Of a stretch of DNA of 64,000 bases, positions 18,745-27,007 are shown piece by piece (the stretch's first letter is position 1; the number at the start of each line of letters is the position of its first letter). This DNA comes from an uncultured Gammaproteobacteria bacterium (lineage in GTDB: Bacteria; Pseudomonadota; Gammaproteobacteria; DRLM01), in NCBI GenBank assembly GCA_947259075.1, contig CAMYKQ010000057.1:1-64000 (forward strand), read 5' to 3'. The position numbers and the translations under genes are program-made. Under the pieces are notes generated by a model. That model did no database searches and was not told the origin of the DNA. It saw only the letters and a list, made by a program, of their open reading frames with translations.

Positions 18745-19356
18745 TCAGCGTTCGTCCGCTCTAATGAGGGGGACGGCTTCATGGCGCTCATAACCGACGA
18801 TTCTCACCTGCGGCATCACGCCGCGCTGCATGCCCGCCACCGCCGAATACTCACCGTGGCTCAATAAATAATCGTTGAGACGGGACGCAACGGCGGGTTG
18901 CTCCACATCCCATTGCCGCCCACGCACCTTACTCACTTGACTAATTTGTTGAGACGGGGCTGACGCCACCGGCGCATTGGAGGCGAGTTGTGGTGCCGGC
19001 ATAAGGTCAGGCGCGATCTCATTCCCGCTAAAACCCAGATAGGCGACCGCGGCCACCGAAGCGGCCATGGCGAAACCAATAACAGGCCGGCTAACGTTAT
19101 TGGAGGCGGGACGGCGTGCCGGCGCGCAGATAATGGGAGGTTCGGAGTCGAGGGCTTTGGAGACACAGGCGGCGAAATCGGTGGAGAGTTTATCAGGCAA
19201 GTTATTCTTCAGTGCATCGCTGATCAGGTGGTAATGACACCAACACGACTCGGCGTTCGCGTCACTTCGCATGCCATCCACCAAGCGTTTACATTCTTCC
19301 ACGGATAATTCGCCGTCTACCAGCGCCGAAATTTGCTCGTTGAGATGGTCTGCCAT
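18745..19356 (-). CDS. rseA: Anti-sigma-E factor RseA (MucA-like)
   Basis: RseA/MucA is a single-pass inner-membrane anti-sigma factor that sequesters sigmaE until regulated proteolysis. The 203-residue protein begins with the RseA N-terminal domain (LNEQISALVDGELSVEEC, then CWCHYHLISDAL), which contacts the sigma factor. One membrane segment lies near residues 91-110 (PVIGFAMAASVAAVAYLGFS) and a periplasmic tail follows, ending with a segment like the RseB-binding part (LNDYLLSHGEYSAVAGMQRGVMPQVR). It is 43 nt downstream of rpoE and 5 nt upstream of rseB. Confidence 0.94.
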   Translation of the reverse strand: MADHLNEQISALVDGELSVEECKRLVDGMRSDANAESCWCHYHLISDALKNNLPDKLSTDFAACVSKALDSEPPIICAPARRPASNNVSRPVIGFAMAASVAAVAYLGFSGNEIAPDLMPAPQLASNAPVASAPSQQISQVSKVRGRQWDVEQPAVASRLNDYLLSHGEYSAVAGMQRGVMPQVRIVGYERHEAVPLIRADER

Positions 19357-19399
19357 GCGCGTTCCCCACTCTTTAAATAATTACCTTCAACCTAACGGA

Positions 19400-19975
19400 T
19401 CATGATAGCAAAGGCTTGAGTCTGCTATGGATCGCCTCGCGGGCGCGGAAAATCCGTGATCTCACCGTGCCAATCGGACAGGCCATCGCCTCGGCGATTT
19501 CCTCGTAACTTAAACCTTCCAATTCCCGCAGTGTAATGGCGGTGCGTAAATCCTCGGGTAACTGCTCGATCACCTCGAACACCGTCCTCTCGATTTCGTC
19601 CTTCAAGAGCAAGCGTTCCGGCGTGGCGTAATCCCGCAGATCCGACGCCGACTCGAATTGCTCGGCCTCTTGGATATCGACATCAATGTCTAACGGCCTG
19701 CGTCCTTGAGCAATCAAATAATTCTTGGCCGTGTTGATCGCGATGCGGTATAGCCAAGTATAAAACGCGCTATCCCCGCGAAATTTGGGGAGAGCGCGGT
19801 AGGCCTTAATAAAGGTGTCCTGCGCTACGTCCCACACCTCGGCCTGATCGCGGATATAACGCGAGATAAGTTTGACAATCTTATGCTGGTATTTAACCAC
19901 CAGAATATCGAATGCCTTTTTATCACCTCGCTGAACACGCTCAACAAGAAGCTGGTCAACGTTCTGCTCGCCCAT
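19400..19975 (-). CDS. rpoE: RNA polymerase sigma-E factor (RpoE/AlgU)
   Basis: This ECF sigma factor directs the envelope-stress regulon. The 191-residue protein has region 2 (GDKKAFDILVVKYQHKIVKLISRYI, then EVWDVAQDTFIKAYRALPKFRGDSAFYTWLYRIAINTAKNYL) and region 4 (LPEDLRTAITLRELEGLSYEEIAEAMACPIGTVRSRIFRARE), both very close to E. coli RpoE and Pseudomonas AlgU. The ATG has an AAGGGGAAGG ribosome-binding region. A sigmaE-like promoter lies about 50-75 nt upstream, pointing to autoregulation. It is divergent from nadB, the same neighbour as in E. coli. Confidence 0.98.
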   Translation of the reverse strand: MGEQNVDQLLVERVQRGDKKAFDILVVKYQHKIVKLISRYIRDQAEVWDVAQDTFIKAYRALPKFRGDSAFYTWLYRIAINTAKNYLIAQGRRPLDIDVDIQEAEQFESASDLRDYATPERLLLKDEIERTVFEVIEQLPEDLRTAITLRELEGLSYEEIAEAMACPIGTVRSRIFRAREAIHSRLKPLLS

Positions 19976-19999
19976 CCGGGCCTTCCCCTTCGTGCTGAG

Positions 20000-20017
20000 G
20001 AGTAAATCCCTTTACTC
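20000..20017 (-). other. rpoE 5'-UTR hairpin
   Basis: A perfect inverted repeat GAGTAAA-N4-TTTACTC lies in the leader between the candidate sigmaE promoter and the rpoE ribosome-binding site. It may form a 7-bp hairpin about 25 nt before the start codon. A role in mRNA stability or translation control is possible; nothing in the sequence proves it. Confidence 0.45.
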
Positions 20018-20023
20018 ATTCCC

Positions 20024-20050
20024 CTAGACAGTACCGGTCTACATTAGTTC
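20024..20050 (-). promoter_or_regulatory. Candidate sigmaE-dependent autoregulatory promoter of rpoE
   Basis: On the minus strand GCGAACTA (core GAACTA, 20045-20050) and TCTAG (20024-20028) are separated by 16 bp. AlgU/RpoE promoters have GAACTT and TCTGA or TCAAA at this spacing. The site lies upstream of rpoE where autoregulation is known in relatives. Confidence 0.6.
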
Positions 20051-20167
20051 GCTGGACGCAATAGCTTTGCGGCGATATGCTGCGCTAGCCTTGTGCCACC
20101 CATTTTGCGGCGAACGACAAAGGGCTCATTATGACTTTAAAATTCCCCTGAGCCAACACACTTTTTT

Positions 20168-21766
20168 ATGACTGACAAGCACTTTGACGTACTACTGATC
20201 GGCGGCGGCGCCGCTGGACTGAGTCTAGCTTTGCGCCTCGCGCCGCACGCGCGCATCGCCCTCGCCACCAAAGGACCGCTGCCCGAAGGCGCCACGCTCT
20301 ACGCCCAGGGGGGCATCTCCGCGGTCTGGGATCGCGACGACTCCATCGAATCACACATCACCGACACCCTCAGCACCGGCGCCGGTCTGTGCGACGAAGG
20401 CGTGGTGCGTTTCACCGTGGAGCACGGCCGCGAGGCCATCCAATGGCTGATCGACCAAGGCGTGCCCTTCACCCGCGAGACCCGCCCCGACGGCACGCTT
20501 GATTACCACCTCACCCGTGAAGGCGGCCACAGTCATCGCCGCGTCTTACACGCCGCCGACGCCACCGGCCGCGCCATCGAGATGACCCTGGAACAGCAGG
20601 CGCGCCGCCATCCCAATATTCATCTCTTTGAAAACCACATCGCCATCGACCTCATCACCGCGGCAAAGCTAGGGTTGCCGGACCATCGCTGTCTCGGCGC
20701 CTATCTCTTCGATCGCGAGCGCGGCCAAGTCAAAGCCCTGCGCGCTAAATTCGTGGTATTGGCCACGGGCGGCGCGGGCAAGGTGTATTTATATTCCAGC
20801 AACCCGGATGTCTCCACCGGCGACGGCATCGCCATGGCCTGGCGCGCCGGCTGCCGCGTGGCCAATCTGGAGTTCATTCAATTTCATCCAACCTGCCTCT
20901 ATCACCCTAAGGCCAAATCCTTCCTCATCACCGAGGCCATACGCGGTGAAGGCGGGCGTTTATTGCTGCCGGACGGCAGCCCGTTCTTGGAAAAATTCGA
21001 CCCGCGCGCCGAACTCGCGCCGCGCGACATCGTCGCCCGCGCCATCGACTACGAAATGAAACGGCTGGGCGCGGAGTGCGTCTATCTGGACATCAGCCAC
21101 AAACCCGCCGAGTTCATCCAAACCCACTTCCCCGGTGTCTACGCCCGCTGCTTGGAATACGGTTTCGATATCACGAAAGAAGCCATCCCCGTCGTGCCCG
21201 CCGCCCATTACACCTGCGGCGGGGTGATGACCGATCTGCACGGCCGCAGCGACCTCGCGGGGCTGTATGCCATCGGCGAAACCGCCCACACCGGCCTGCA
21301 CGGCGCCAACCGCATGGCGAGCAATTCCCTGCTCGAATGCCTGGTCTTCGGCCAGGCCGCCGCCGAGGATATTCAGGCGCAACTCCTCGACACACCCGCG
21401 CCGCCGCCAGTGCCGGAATGGGACGAGAGCCGCGTCACCGATTCCGACGAAGAGGTGGTGGTGGCGCACAACTGGGACGAGCTGCGGCGCTTCATGTGGG
21501 ACTACGTCGGCATCGTGCGCACCGACAAACGCCTGCAACGAGCTAAGCATCGCGCGGAATTATTACTGGGCGAGATCGACGAATACTACGGTAATTTCCG
21601 CGTCACCAACGACCTCATCGAACTGCGCAATCTCGCGCTGGTGGCGCAGCTCATCATCCGCTGCGCGATGCTGCGTAAGGAAAGCCGCGGCCTGCATTAC
21701 ACGCTCAATTATCCCGAGCCAGATAAAAGCCAGCCGCCGCGCTACACCATCCTCACCCCGCCATAA
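20168..21766 (+). CDS. nadB: L-aspartate oxidase
   Basis: NadB oxidises L-aspartate to iminoaspartate, the first step of de novo NAD synthesis, and can use fumarate or oxygen as acceptor. The 532-residue flavoprotein has the FAD-binding Rossmann motif near the start ([19 protein letters not shown]), [13 protein letters not shown], the active-site region [10 protein letters not shown] with [17 protein letters not shown], and the C-terminal [44 protein letters not shown]. It is divergent from rpoE (about 190 nt) and converges on ygfX with 15 nt between. The upstream ribosome-binding site is weak. Confidence 0.97.
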   Translation: MTDKHFDVLLIGGGAAGLSLALRLAPHARIALATKGPLPEGATLYAQGGISAVWDRDDSIESHITDTLSTGAGLCDEGVVRFTVEHGREAIQWLIDQGVPFTRETRPDGTLDYHLTREGGHSHRRVLHAADATGRAIEMTLEQQARRHPNIHLFENHIAIDLITAAKLGLPDHRCLGAYLFDRERGQVKALRAKFVVLATGGAGKVYLYSSNPDVSTGDGIAMAWRAGCRVANLEFIQFHPTCLYHPKAKSFLITEAIRGEGGRLLLPDGSPFLEKFDPRAELAPRDIVARAIDYEMKRLGAECVYLDISHKPAEFIQTHFPGVYARCLEYGFDITKEAIPVVPAAHYTCGGVMTDLHGRSDLAGLYAIGETAHTGLHGANRMASNSLLECLVFGQAAAEDIQAQLLDTPAPPPVPEWDESRVTDSDEEVVVAHNWDELRRFMWDYVGIVRTDKRLQRAKHRAELLLGEIDEYYGNFRVTNDLIELRNLALVAQLIIRCAMLRKESRGLHYTLNYPEPDKSQPPRYTILTPP

Positions 21767-21781
21767 AACCCGGCGCGCGCA

Positions 21782-22228
21782 CTAAACCAGCTCCGCCTGC
21801 AAACGCAAGCCCACGCGTAAGCGCCGGTGCAGCTCCGCGTCCATCGCATCGGCAGGCAACAGCACGGCATGACGCGCACCGTCATCGGCCACGAAACGCA
21901 AAATCACCAAGGCGGGGTGAACGAAACTGGCGCGGCGCAAACGCGCGGTAAACGCGCGTCCGTCCCTCCGCGTCAACTCCCATTGCCCATCGGCCTGCCA
22001 CGATAAAGCGTGGATTGCGCCGGGCGCGCGCGGTAGCACCTGCCCGCGCCACGTCAGCACGGCCTGCAGTGACACCGCCGCCGCGGCCAAGAGCTTCGAC
22101 CACCACGGCACATCGAGGAGAGGCAATACGGCGAGGCTAATCCCGCATATCAACAACAACGCGCAGGCTAAAACGCGCGAGAAACGCCGCTCAATCCGCA
22201 GGGGCAGCGCGTAGGCGGGTGACGACAT
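21782..22228 (-). CDS. ygfX: YgfX/CptA-like inner-membrane protein
   Basis: YgfX family proteins are small inner-membrane proteins encoded with SdhE. E. coli YgfX was proposed as a toxin acting on MreB/FtsZ with SdhE (CptB) as antitoxin, an assignment that is disputed. From the ATG at 22228 the protein has 148 residues: a short N-terminus (LPLRIERRF), two membrane segments (about 17-37 and 42-57), and a soluble C-terminal part with the family-like end VLLPADAMDAELHRRLRVGLRLQ. The start lies inside sdhE (38-nt overlap), as is usual for this pair. It converges with nadB. Confidence 0.75.
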   Translation of the reverse strand: MSSPAYALPLRIERRFSRVLACALLLICGISLAVLPLLDVPWWSKLLAAAAVSLQAVLTWRGQVLPRAPGAIHALSWQADGQWELTRRDGRAFTARLRRASFVHPALVILRFVADDGARHAVLLPADAMDAELHRRLRVGLRLQAELV

Positions 22229-22460
22229 GGGCGAGCATGGGATCCGCGGGCAAGCTGCGGCCCAAGGCGTAGTCAAAGAGCAATTGATCCGGATAGGTCA
22301 GCAGCAATTCAAACGCCTGCTGTTGCGCCGGCGGCGAACCATCGTAATGATGATCGAGAAAATCTTGCAGCAATAGATCCAGCTCCAGCATGCCGCGCCG
22401 GCACTGCCAGCCCAAACGGGCGCGCTGCGCCGAATTCAGAATGGAGGGCGCGCCGCTCAT
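22191..22460 (-). CDS. sdhE: FAD assembly factor SdhE
   Basis: SdhE promotes covalent attachment of FAD to SdhA. The 89-residue protein has the RGM-type motif (GWQCRRGMLELDLLLQDFLDHHYD), the segment QQQAFELLLTYPDQLLFDYALGR, and usual length. Its ATG overlaps the sdhB stop (ATGA), so it is translated as part of the sdhCDAB unit, a neat functional placement. E. coli has sdhE away from sdhCDAB. The downstream ygfX starts inside it. Confidence 0.95.
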   Translation of the reverse strand: MSGAPSILNSAQRARLGWQCRRGMLELDLLLQDFLDHHYDGSPPAQQQAFELLLTYPDQLLFDYALGRSLPADPMLAHVVTRLRAAPAD

Positions 22461-23152
22461 ACCATGTGCTTGAGCATCAGCTCTTTGATGTGGCCGATGG
22501 CCTTGGTGGGGTTGAGGCCCTTGGGGCAAACCTCGGCGCAATTCATGATGGTGTGGCAGCGGAACAAACGGTACGGCCCTTCCAGCGCTTGCAAACGCTC
22601 GGCGGTGGCTTGATCGCGGCTGTCGGCGAGAAAACGATAGGCCTGCAGCAACGCGGCGGGGCCGCGGAATTTGTCCGGGTTCCACCAAAACGAGGGGCAG
22701 GCCGTGGAACAGCAGGCGCAGAGTATGCATTCGTACAAGCCGTCCAATTTGTCGCGCTCAGCCGGACTTTGGCGGTACTCCACCTCCGTTTCCGGTTCAT
22801 GCACCGTGAGCCAGGGTTTCACCGAACGGTATTGGTGATAGAACTGACTCAAGTCCACCACCAGGTCGCGGATCACCGGCATGCCGGGCAACGGCCGGAT
22901 CTCCACCGGCTCCTTCAACCCATTCAGCGGCGTGATGCACGACAGGCCATTGCGGCCATTGATGTTCATGCCATCGGAACCGCACACGCCCTCGCCGCAG
23001 GAATGGCGGAAGCTCAAGGTCTCGTCTTGCTGTTTGAGCCGCAGCAAGCCATCGAGCAGCATCATGCCGGGCTCGACGTTCTTCAACTCGAAGTCCTGCA
23101 TGCGCGGTTCGCGATCAGTCTCCGGATTGTAACGATAAATGGAAAAGCGCAT
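22457..23152 (-). CDS. sdhB: Succinate dehydrogenase iron-sulfur subunit
   Basis: SdhB carries electrons from the SdhA flavin to ubiquinone through three Fe-S clusters. From the ATG at 23152 (MRFSIYRYNPETD, AGGAA upstream) the protein is 231 residues. The [2Fe-2S] ligands are in SCGEGVCGSDG ... GLSC (C52, C57, D60 and C72). The [4Fe-4S]/[3Fe-4S] ligands are in CILCACCSTACP (about 142-152) and CHTIMNCAEVCPKGLNP (about 199-215). It follows sdhA after 136 nt, a gap holding a candidate small ORF. A longer in-frame start at 23188 lacks support from family alignment. Confidence 0.97.
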   Translation of the reverse strand: MRFSIYRYNPETDREPRMQDFELKNVEPGMMLLDGLLRLKQQDETLSFRHSCGEGVCGSDGMNINGRNGLSCITPLNGLKEPVEIRPLPGMPVIRDLVVDLSQFYHQYRSVKPWLTVHEPETEVEYRQSPAERDKLDGLYECILCACCSTACPSFWWNPDKFRGPAALLQAYRFLADSRDQATAERLQALEGPYRLFRCHTIMNCAEVCPKGLNPTKAIGHIKELMLKHMV

Positions 23153-23162
23153 GACTGAGTTC

Positions 23163-23267
23163 CTACTGTTTGAAGACGCCGCCGCCAAGATCAGCCTGAC
23201 TGGTAGCGGCGCGCCCGCTCGCGGCGGGAGAAGCTAAATCCAAGTACAGCGGCATCGCGCCCATCAT
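23163..23267 (-). CDS. Candidate 34-residue small ORF between sdhA and sdhB
   Basis: The ATG at 23267 is preceded by GGAG (TGGAGTGG directly upstream, 5-nt spacing class) and reads 34 codons to a TAG at 23163, ten nt before the sdhB start. The predicted peptide begins MMGAMPLYLDLASPAA, is Ala/Gly/Ser-rich, and has no clear membrane helix. It starts 21 nt after the sdhA stop. It could be a small subunit or leader peptide coupled to sdhB, or a chance frame. I do not recognise a family. Confidence 0.35.
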   Translation of the reverse strand: MMGAMPLYLDLASPAASGRAATSQADLGGGVFKQ

Positions 23268-23288
23268 CCACTCCAGCAAAAAATATTT

Positions 23289-25064
23289 TTAATACACCCG
23301 CGGCTTCGGCGGAAACGGCTCTACGGTTAACGGCTGAGTCCGCACCGGTTTATAGGTCAAACGGCCGCCCTCTTTGTAATACAGCGAATGCTTCATCCAG
23401 TTTTGATCGTCACGCTCCGGATAGTCGATGCGCGAATGGGCGCCGCGGCTTTCTTGCCGCGCCAGCGCGGCGGTCACGGTGGCCAAACCGGCATCCACTA
23501 AATTCTCCAGCTCAAAGGCCTCGATGCGCGCGGTGTTGAACACCTTGCTGTGGTCACGCAAACGCGCGTCGGCGAGACGCCGCTCGATCTCCTTGACCTT
23601 TTCCAAGCCCTCGCGCAACACGTCCTCGGTACGAAATACGCCGCAGTAATGTTCCATGGCCTTCTGCAGCTCATTGCGCAACTGCGCCACTGACTCGCCT
23701 TCGCCGCGCTGGTCCCACCGCGCCAGCCGCGCCAAGGCGCCGTCCACCCCCGGCCAGCTCATATGACGGTGATAGCGATGGTCGCGCAGATACTCGATGA
23801 TACGATTACCCGCGGCGCGGCCGAACACCACGATGTCGAGCAGGGAGTTGCCGCCGAGACGATTGGCGCCGTGTACCGAGACGCAGGCGCACTCGCCCAC
23901 CGCGTACAAACCCGGCACCGGTTCTTCGCCGCCGTCCGCGCCGGATTGCACTACTTCGCCGAAACGATTAGTGGGGATGCCGCCCATGGTGTAGTGGGCC
24001 GTGGGAAAAACCGGGATGGGTTGCTTCGACGGGTCGATGTGCAAGAAGGTCTTCACCATATCGCGAATGCCGGGCAGACGTTTATTGACGACCTCTTCGC
24101 CGAGATGATCGACCTTGAGCAAGACGTAATCACCCTCCGGGCCGCAGCCGCGGCCTTCACGCACCTCGGTGGCGATGGCGCGGCTCACCACGTCGCGGCT
24201 CGCCAAATCCTTCGCGTGCGGCGCGTAGCGTTCCATGAAACGCTCGCCGTCTTTATTGAGCAAATAACCGCCCTCGCCCCGCGCGCCCTCGGTAATCAAC
24301 ATGCCCTTGCCGGCGATGCCGGTGGGGTGAAACTGAAAGAATTCCATATCCTCGATGGGTATGCCGGCGCGCAGCACCATGCCCATGCCATCACCAGTGT
24401 TGATGCGCGCGTTGGTGTTGTTGCGGAACAAACGCCCCACGCCGCCGGTGGCCAACAAAGTGGTCTTGGCCTCGATGATTAAGGGCTCGCCGGTTTCGAT
24501 CTCCAGCACCACCGCGCCGAGGATGGCACCCTCCGCGTCTTTAATCAGATCGATGGCGTAGTACTCGTCGAAGAAATGGGTCTTGGCGCGGATGTTCTGT
24601 TGATACAGCGAATGGAGGATGGCATGGCCGGTGCGGTCCGCCGCGGCGCAGGTGCGTGAGGCCTGGTCGCCACCGAAATTCTGACTCTGGCCGCCGAAGG
24701 CGCGTTGATAGATCTTGCCGTTATCCAAGCGTGAAAAAGGCACGCCGGCGTGCTCCAGCTCCACCACCAGCCGCGAGGCCGCGCGGCACATGTATTCAAT
24801 CGCGTCTTGGTCGCCGAGAAAATCGCTGCCCTTGACCGTGTCGTACATATGCCAGTGCCAGTTGTCCGGCGTGACATTCCCCAGCGCGGCATTGACGCCG
24901 CCCTGCGCCGCCACGGTGTGCGAGCGCGTGGGAAACACCTTCGACACCACCGCGACCGTGGCCTCGGCTTGCGACAATTGCAGCGCGGCGCGCAGACCGC
25001 CGCCACCCGCGCCTATCACCAAGGTATCGAATCGCCTTATCGGCACCGCGCTCTTGACCAGCAT
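23289..25064 (-). CDS. sdhA: Succinate dehydrogenase flavoprotein subunit
   Basis: SdhA oxidises succinate to fumarate with a covalently bound FAD, in complex II of the citric acid cycle. From the ATG at 25064 the protein has 591 residues. It has the FAD-binding motif TLVIGAGGGGLRAALQLSQ, the FAD-attachment His49 in RSHTVAAQGG, EFFQFHPTGIAGKGMLITEGARGEGGYL with active-site residues, and HYTMGGIPTN ... GLYAVGECACVSVHGANRLGGNSLLD. The ATG shares one base with the sdhD stop (TGATG). A GTG at 25097 would extend it into sdhD and is not preferred. Neighbouring sdhE supplies the flavinylation factor. Confidence 0.97.
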   Translation of the reverse strand: MLVKSAVPIRRFDTLVIGAGGGGLRAALQLSQAEATVAVVSKVFPTRSHTVAAQGGVNAALGNVTPDNWHWHMYDTVKGSDFLGDQDAIEYMCRAASRLVVELEHAGVPFSRLDNGKIYQRAFGGQSQNFGGDQASRTCAAADRTGHAILHSLYQQNIRAKTHFFDEYYAIDLIKDAEGAILGAVVLEIETGEPLIIEAKTTLLATGGVGRLFRNNTNARINTGDGMGMVLRAGIPIEDMEFFQFHPTGIAGKGMLITEGARGEGGYLLNKDGERFMERYAPHAKDLASRDVVSRAIATEVREGRGCGPEGDYVLLKVDHLGEEVVNKRLPGIRDMVKTFLHIDPSKQPIPVFPTAHYTMGGIPTNRFGEVVQSGADGGEEPVPGLYAVGECACVSVHGANRLGGNSLLDIVVFGRAAGNRIIEYLRDHRYHRHMSWPGVDGALARLARWDQRGEGESVAQLRNELQKAMEHYCGVFRTEDVLREGLEKVKEIERRLADARLRDHSKVFNTARIEAFELENLVDAGLATVTAALARQESRGAHSRIDYPERDDQNWMKHSLYYKEGGRLTYKPVRTQPLTVEPFPPKPRVY

Positions 25065-25399
25065 CACCAAGTCCCCGCTATCACTTGCAGCGCCCACGCG
25101 GCCATGGCCACCAAACCGCCCGCGACCAGCACCAGTATCGCCAAACGCTGGGCATAGGGATGCACATAGTCCATCACGATGTCACGCATGCCCACCCACG
25201 CATGCAGCAGCAGCATGCCGAAGAAGAGCAGGCTCGCCACGCTCATGGCGGGGGCGGCGATGAAGTCTTTCCAATGCGGATAATCCTGCGGGGGCGCGGC
25301 GGCGAGCCATACGAAGACGATGATTAGATAGGTCGCCATGTAAACGGCGCTGAGCCGCTGGATTAACCAAGCCTTCAATCCGTGAGAACGCGCGATCAC
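25064..25399 (-). CDS. sdhD: Succinate dehydrogenase membrane anchor subunit SdhD
   Basis: SdhD with SdhC anchors complex II and helps form the heme b and ubiquinone sites. The GTG at 25399 overlaps the sdhC stop (GTGA) and gives 111 residues, close to the family's ~115. Three membrane segments are visible (about 17-36, 49-70 and 86-107). The heme-ligand region is LLLHAWVGMRDIVMDYVHPYAQRL. A frame open to 25459 would run into sdhC and is rejected as start. Tight overlaps on both sides imply coupled translation of sdhC, sdhD and sdhA. Confidence 0.92.
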   Translation of the reverse strand: MIARSHGLKAWLIQRLSAVYMATYLIIVFVWLAAAPPQDYPHWKDFIAAPAMSVASLLFFGMLLLHAWVGMRDIVMDYVHPYAQRLAILVLVAGGLVAMAAWALQVIAGTW

Positions 25400-25779
25400 A
25401 ATAACAACAGGCCTCCCGCCAAGAGCAGCGCGATGACGCTGGCGATATTGACCACCCAAGACGTGCGCCGTGACGATTCACGGTCGATGCCCAGACCCAG
25501 GTCGATGAGCAGAAAACGCAGACCGGCGAACAGGTGATGCGCCAGCGCCCAAAGTATTAACACCCCCGCTAGCCGCGCCACGCCACTATTGAGCAGCGCC
25601 GCCACCTCGGCGTAGCCTTGCTCGTCGCGCAAGGACAGGCCCAACAGGTAAATCACCAGGGGAATGGACAGGAACAAGAGAACGCCGGAGAGTCGATGGC
25701 CGATGGACACCACCGCATTGACGGGCATGTGGATGCGCGTCAGATCGAGGAATACTGGTCGGTCCTTCTTATTAGGCAT
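25396..25779 (-). CDS. sdhC: Succinate dehydrogenase cytochrome b556 subunit SdhC
   Basis: SdhC is the other membrane anchor of complex II and supplies a heme b ligand. From the ATG at 25779 (MPNKKDRPVFLDLTRIHMP) it has 127 residues. The motif NAVVSIGHRLSGVLLFLSIPLVIYLL contains the conserved SIxHRxSG signature, and ALAHHLFAGLRFLLIDLG contains the heme-ligand His. Three membrane helices are apparent. It is the first gene of sdhCDAB-sdhE-ygfX and is divergent from ygfZ. Confidence 0.95.
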   Translation of the reverse strand: MPNKKDRPVFLDLTRIHMPVNAVVSIGHRLSGVLLFLSIPLVIYLLGLSLRDEQGYAEVAALLNSGVARLAGVLILWALAHHLFAGLRFLLIDLGLGIDRESSRRTSWVVNIASVIALLLAGGLLLL

Positions 25780-25816
25780 ACAAATCGTGGTGTAGCCATC
25801 TCCTGCCGTTGGTCTA

Positions 25817-25844
25817 GTATTATGTCCCACGTTTCCGATTGCAA
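25817..25844 (-). promoter_or_regulatory. Candidate sigma70 promoter of the sdh operon
   Basis: TTGCAA (25839-25844) and TAATAC (25817-25822) are separated by 16 bp on the minus strand, about 40 nt before the sdhC ATG in the 85-nt divergent gap with ygfZ. Matches are partial. The assignment is based on position and spacing only. Confidence 0.4.
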
Positions 25845-25864
25845 TGGTCAAGGTGAATTTTCTT

Positions 25865-26938
25865 ATGGATCAATCTCCACAAAACACGATGCCGCTGGCA
25901 TGGAGTCAATTTCTAAGTGAAGCCGGCGCGGTCATCAGTGACGGCCGGGTACAAGGCTTTGGCAATCCGGCGCAGGAAATCCAAGTCGTCACTACCGGCG
26001 AGGTCTTCGCCGATCTCTCGCATTACAGCCTGGCCTGCGCCCACGGCGCCGATGCGGCGAAATTTCTGCAAGGCCAATTCACCAACGATATCGCGGCGGT
26101 GAATGACGGCCACAGTCAACTCAGCGCCTATTGCAGTCCCAAAGGCCGGGCATTGGCGCTCACCCGTTTCTTTCGCCGGGATGAACGCTATTACTTCGTC
26201 TTGCCCGCGGCCTTGCTGGAAGCCACCCTCAGCCGTCTGCGCAAATATGTCTTGATGAGCAAGGTCACGCTCGAAGCGGTCGCGGACTGGGCCCATATCG
26301 GTTACGCCGACCCGCGCGGCGGCGCGCACCTGCGCGACGCCCTCGGCGTGGCATTACCCGCGGCGGTGAACGGCGTAGTGCATGCGGGTGGCATCAGCGT
26401 GATCCGCGTGCCGGGCGCGCATGCGCGCTTCGAACTCTTCGGGGAATACGCCGCGATGAAAACCCTTTGGCAAAAACTCGACGCGCACGCCGCGCCCGTG
26501 GGCGCCGGACCCTGGGACTATCTGGAGATCCAAGCGGGCCTGCCCTGCGTCTACCCCGAGACCGCCGACGCCTTTGTGCCGCAGATGCTCAATCTCGACC
26601 TGCTGGATGGCATCAGCTTCAAAAAAGGGTGTTACACCGGCCAAGAGGTGGTCGCGCGCACCCATTATCTCGGCAAAATCAAACGCCGCCTGCAGCGCCT
26701 GCACTGTGACGGCGACACGCCGCCCGCGCCCGGCACCCCGCTGTTCCACTCCGGCATGCGCACGGATGAAAGCGCGGGCAGCGTTGTCCGCGCCCAAGCC
26801 GCGCCCGGCGGCGGCTGCGAACTCCTGGCCGTGCTGCCCCTCGAAGCGGGCAGTGGCGGCGAACTGCGCCTGGGCCAACACGCGGGTCCCCTCTGCCGCC
26901 CGCTGCCCCTGCCTTATGCCTTCGAGAGCGGCGGTTAA
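25865..26938 (+). CDS. ygfZ: Folate-dependent Fe-S cluster maintenance protein YgfZ
   Basis: YgfZ is a tetrahydrofolate-binding relative of the glycine-cleavage T protein that helps assemble or maintain certain Fe-S enzymes. I start at the ATG at 25865 with AAGGTG about 10 nt upstream, giving 357 residues; an ATG at 25844 adds seven residues. It has the N-terminal GcvT-like part (LACAHGADAAKFLQGQFTNDI, LSAYCSPKGRALALTRFF) and the family signature SFKKGCYTGQEVVARTHYLGK with the essential Cys at residue 256. It is divergent from sdhCDAB, whose product needs Fe-S clusters. Confidence 0.94.
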   Translation: MDQSPQNTMPLAWSQFLSEAGAVISDGRVQGFGNPAQEIQVVTTGEVFADLSHYSLACAHGADAAKFLQGQFTNDIAAVNDGHSQLSAYCSPKGRALALTRFFRRDERYYFVLPAALLEATLSRLRKYVLMSKVTLEAVADWAHIGYADPRGGAHLRDALGVALPAAVNGVVHAGGISVIRVPGAHARFELFGEYAAMKTLWQKLDAHAAPVGAGPWDYLEIQAGLPCVYPETADAFVPQMLNLDLLDGISFKKGCYTGQEVVARTHYLGKIKRRLQRLHCDGDTPPAPGTPLFHSGMRTDESAGSVVRAQAAPGGGCELLAVLPLEAGSGGELRLGQHAGPLCRPLPLPYAFESGG

Positions 26939-27007
26939 ACCATTCTGAAGAAATTCCGCCGCCCGCCGATACCCAAGGTCGTATGGGCGTAATAGGAATG
27001 AGCTGAC

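Noticed and set aside
21782-22460. sdhE-ygfX as a CptAB toxin-antitoxin system
   Set aside because: The E. coli assignment is disputed, and SdhE has a well-supported flavinylation role that fits its place in the sdh operon here.
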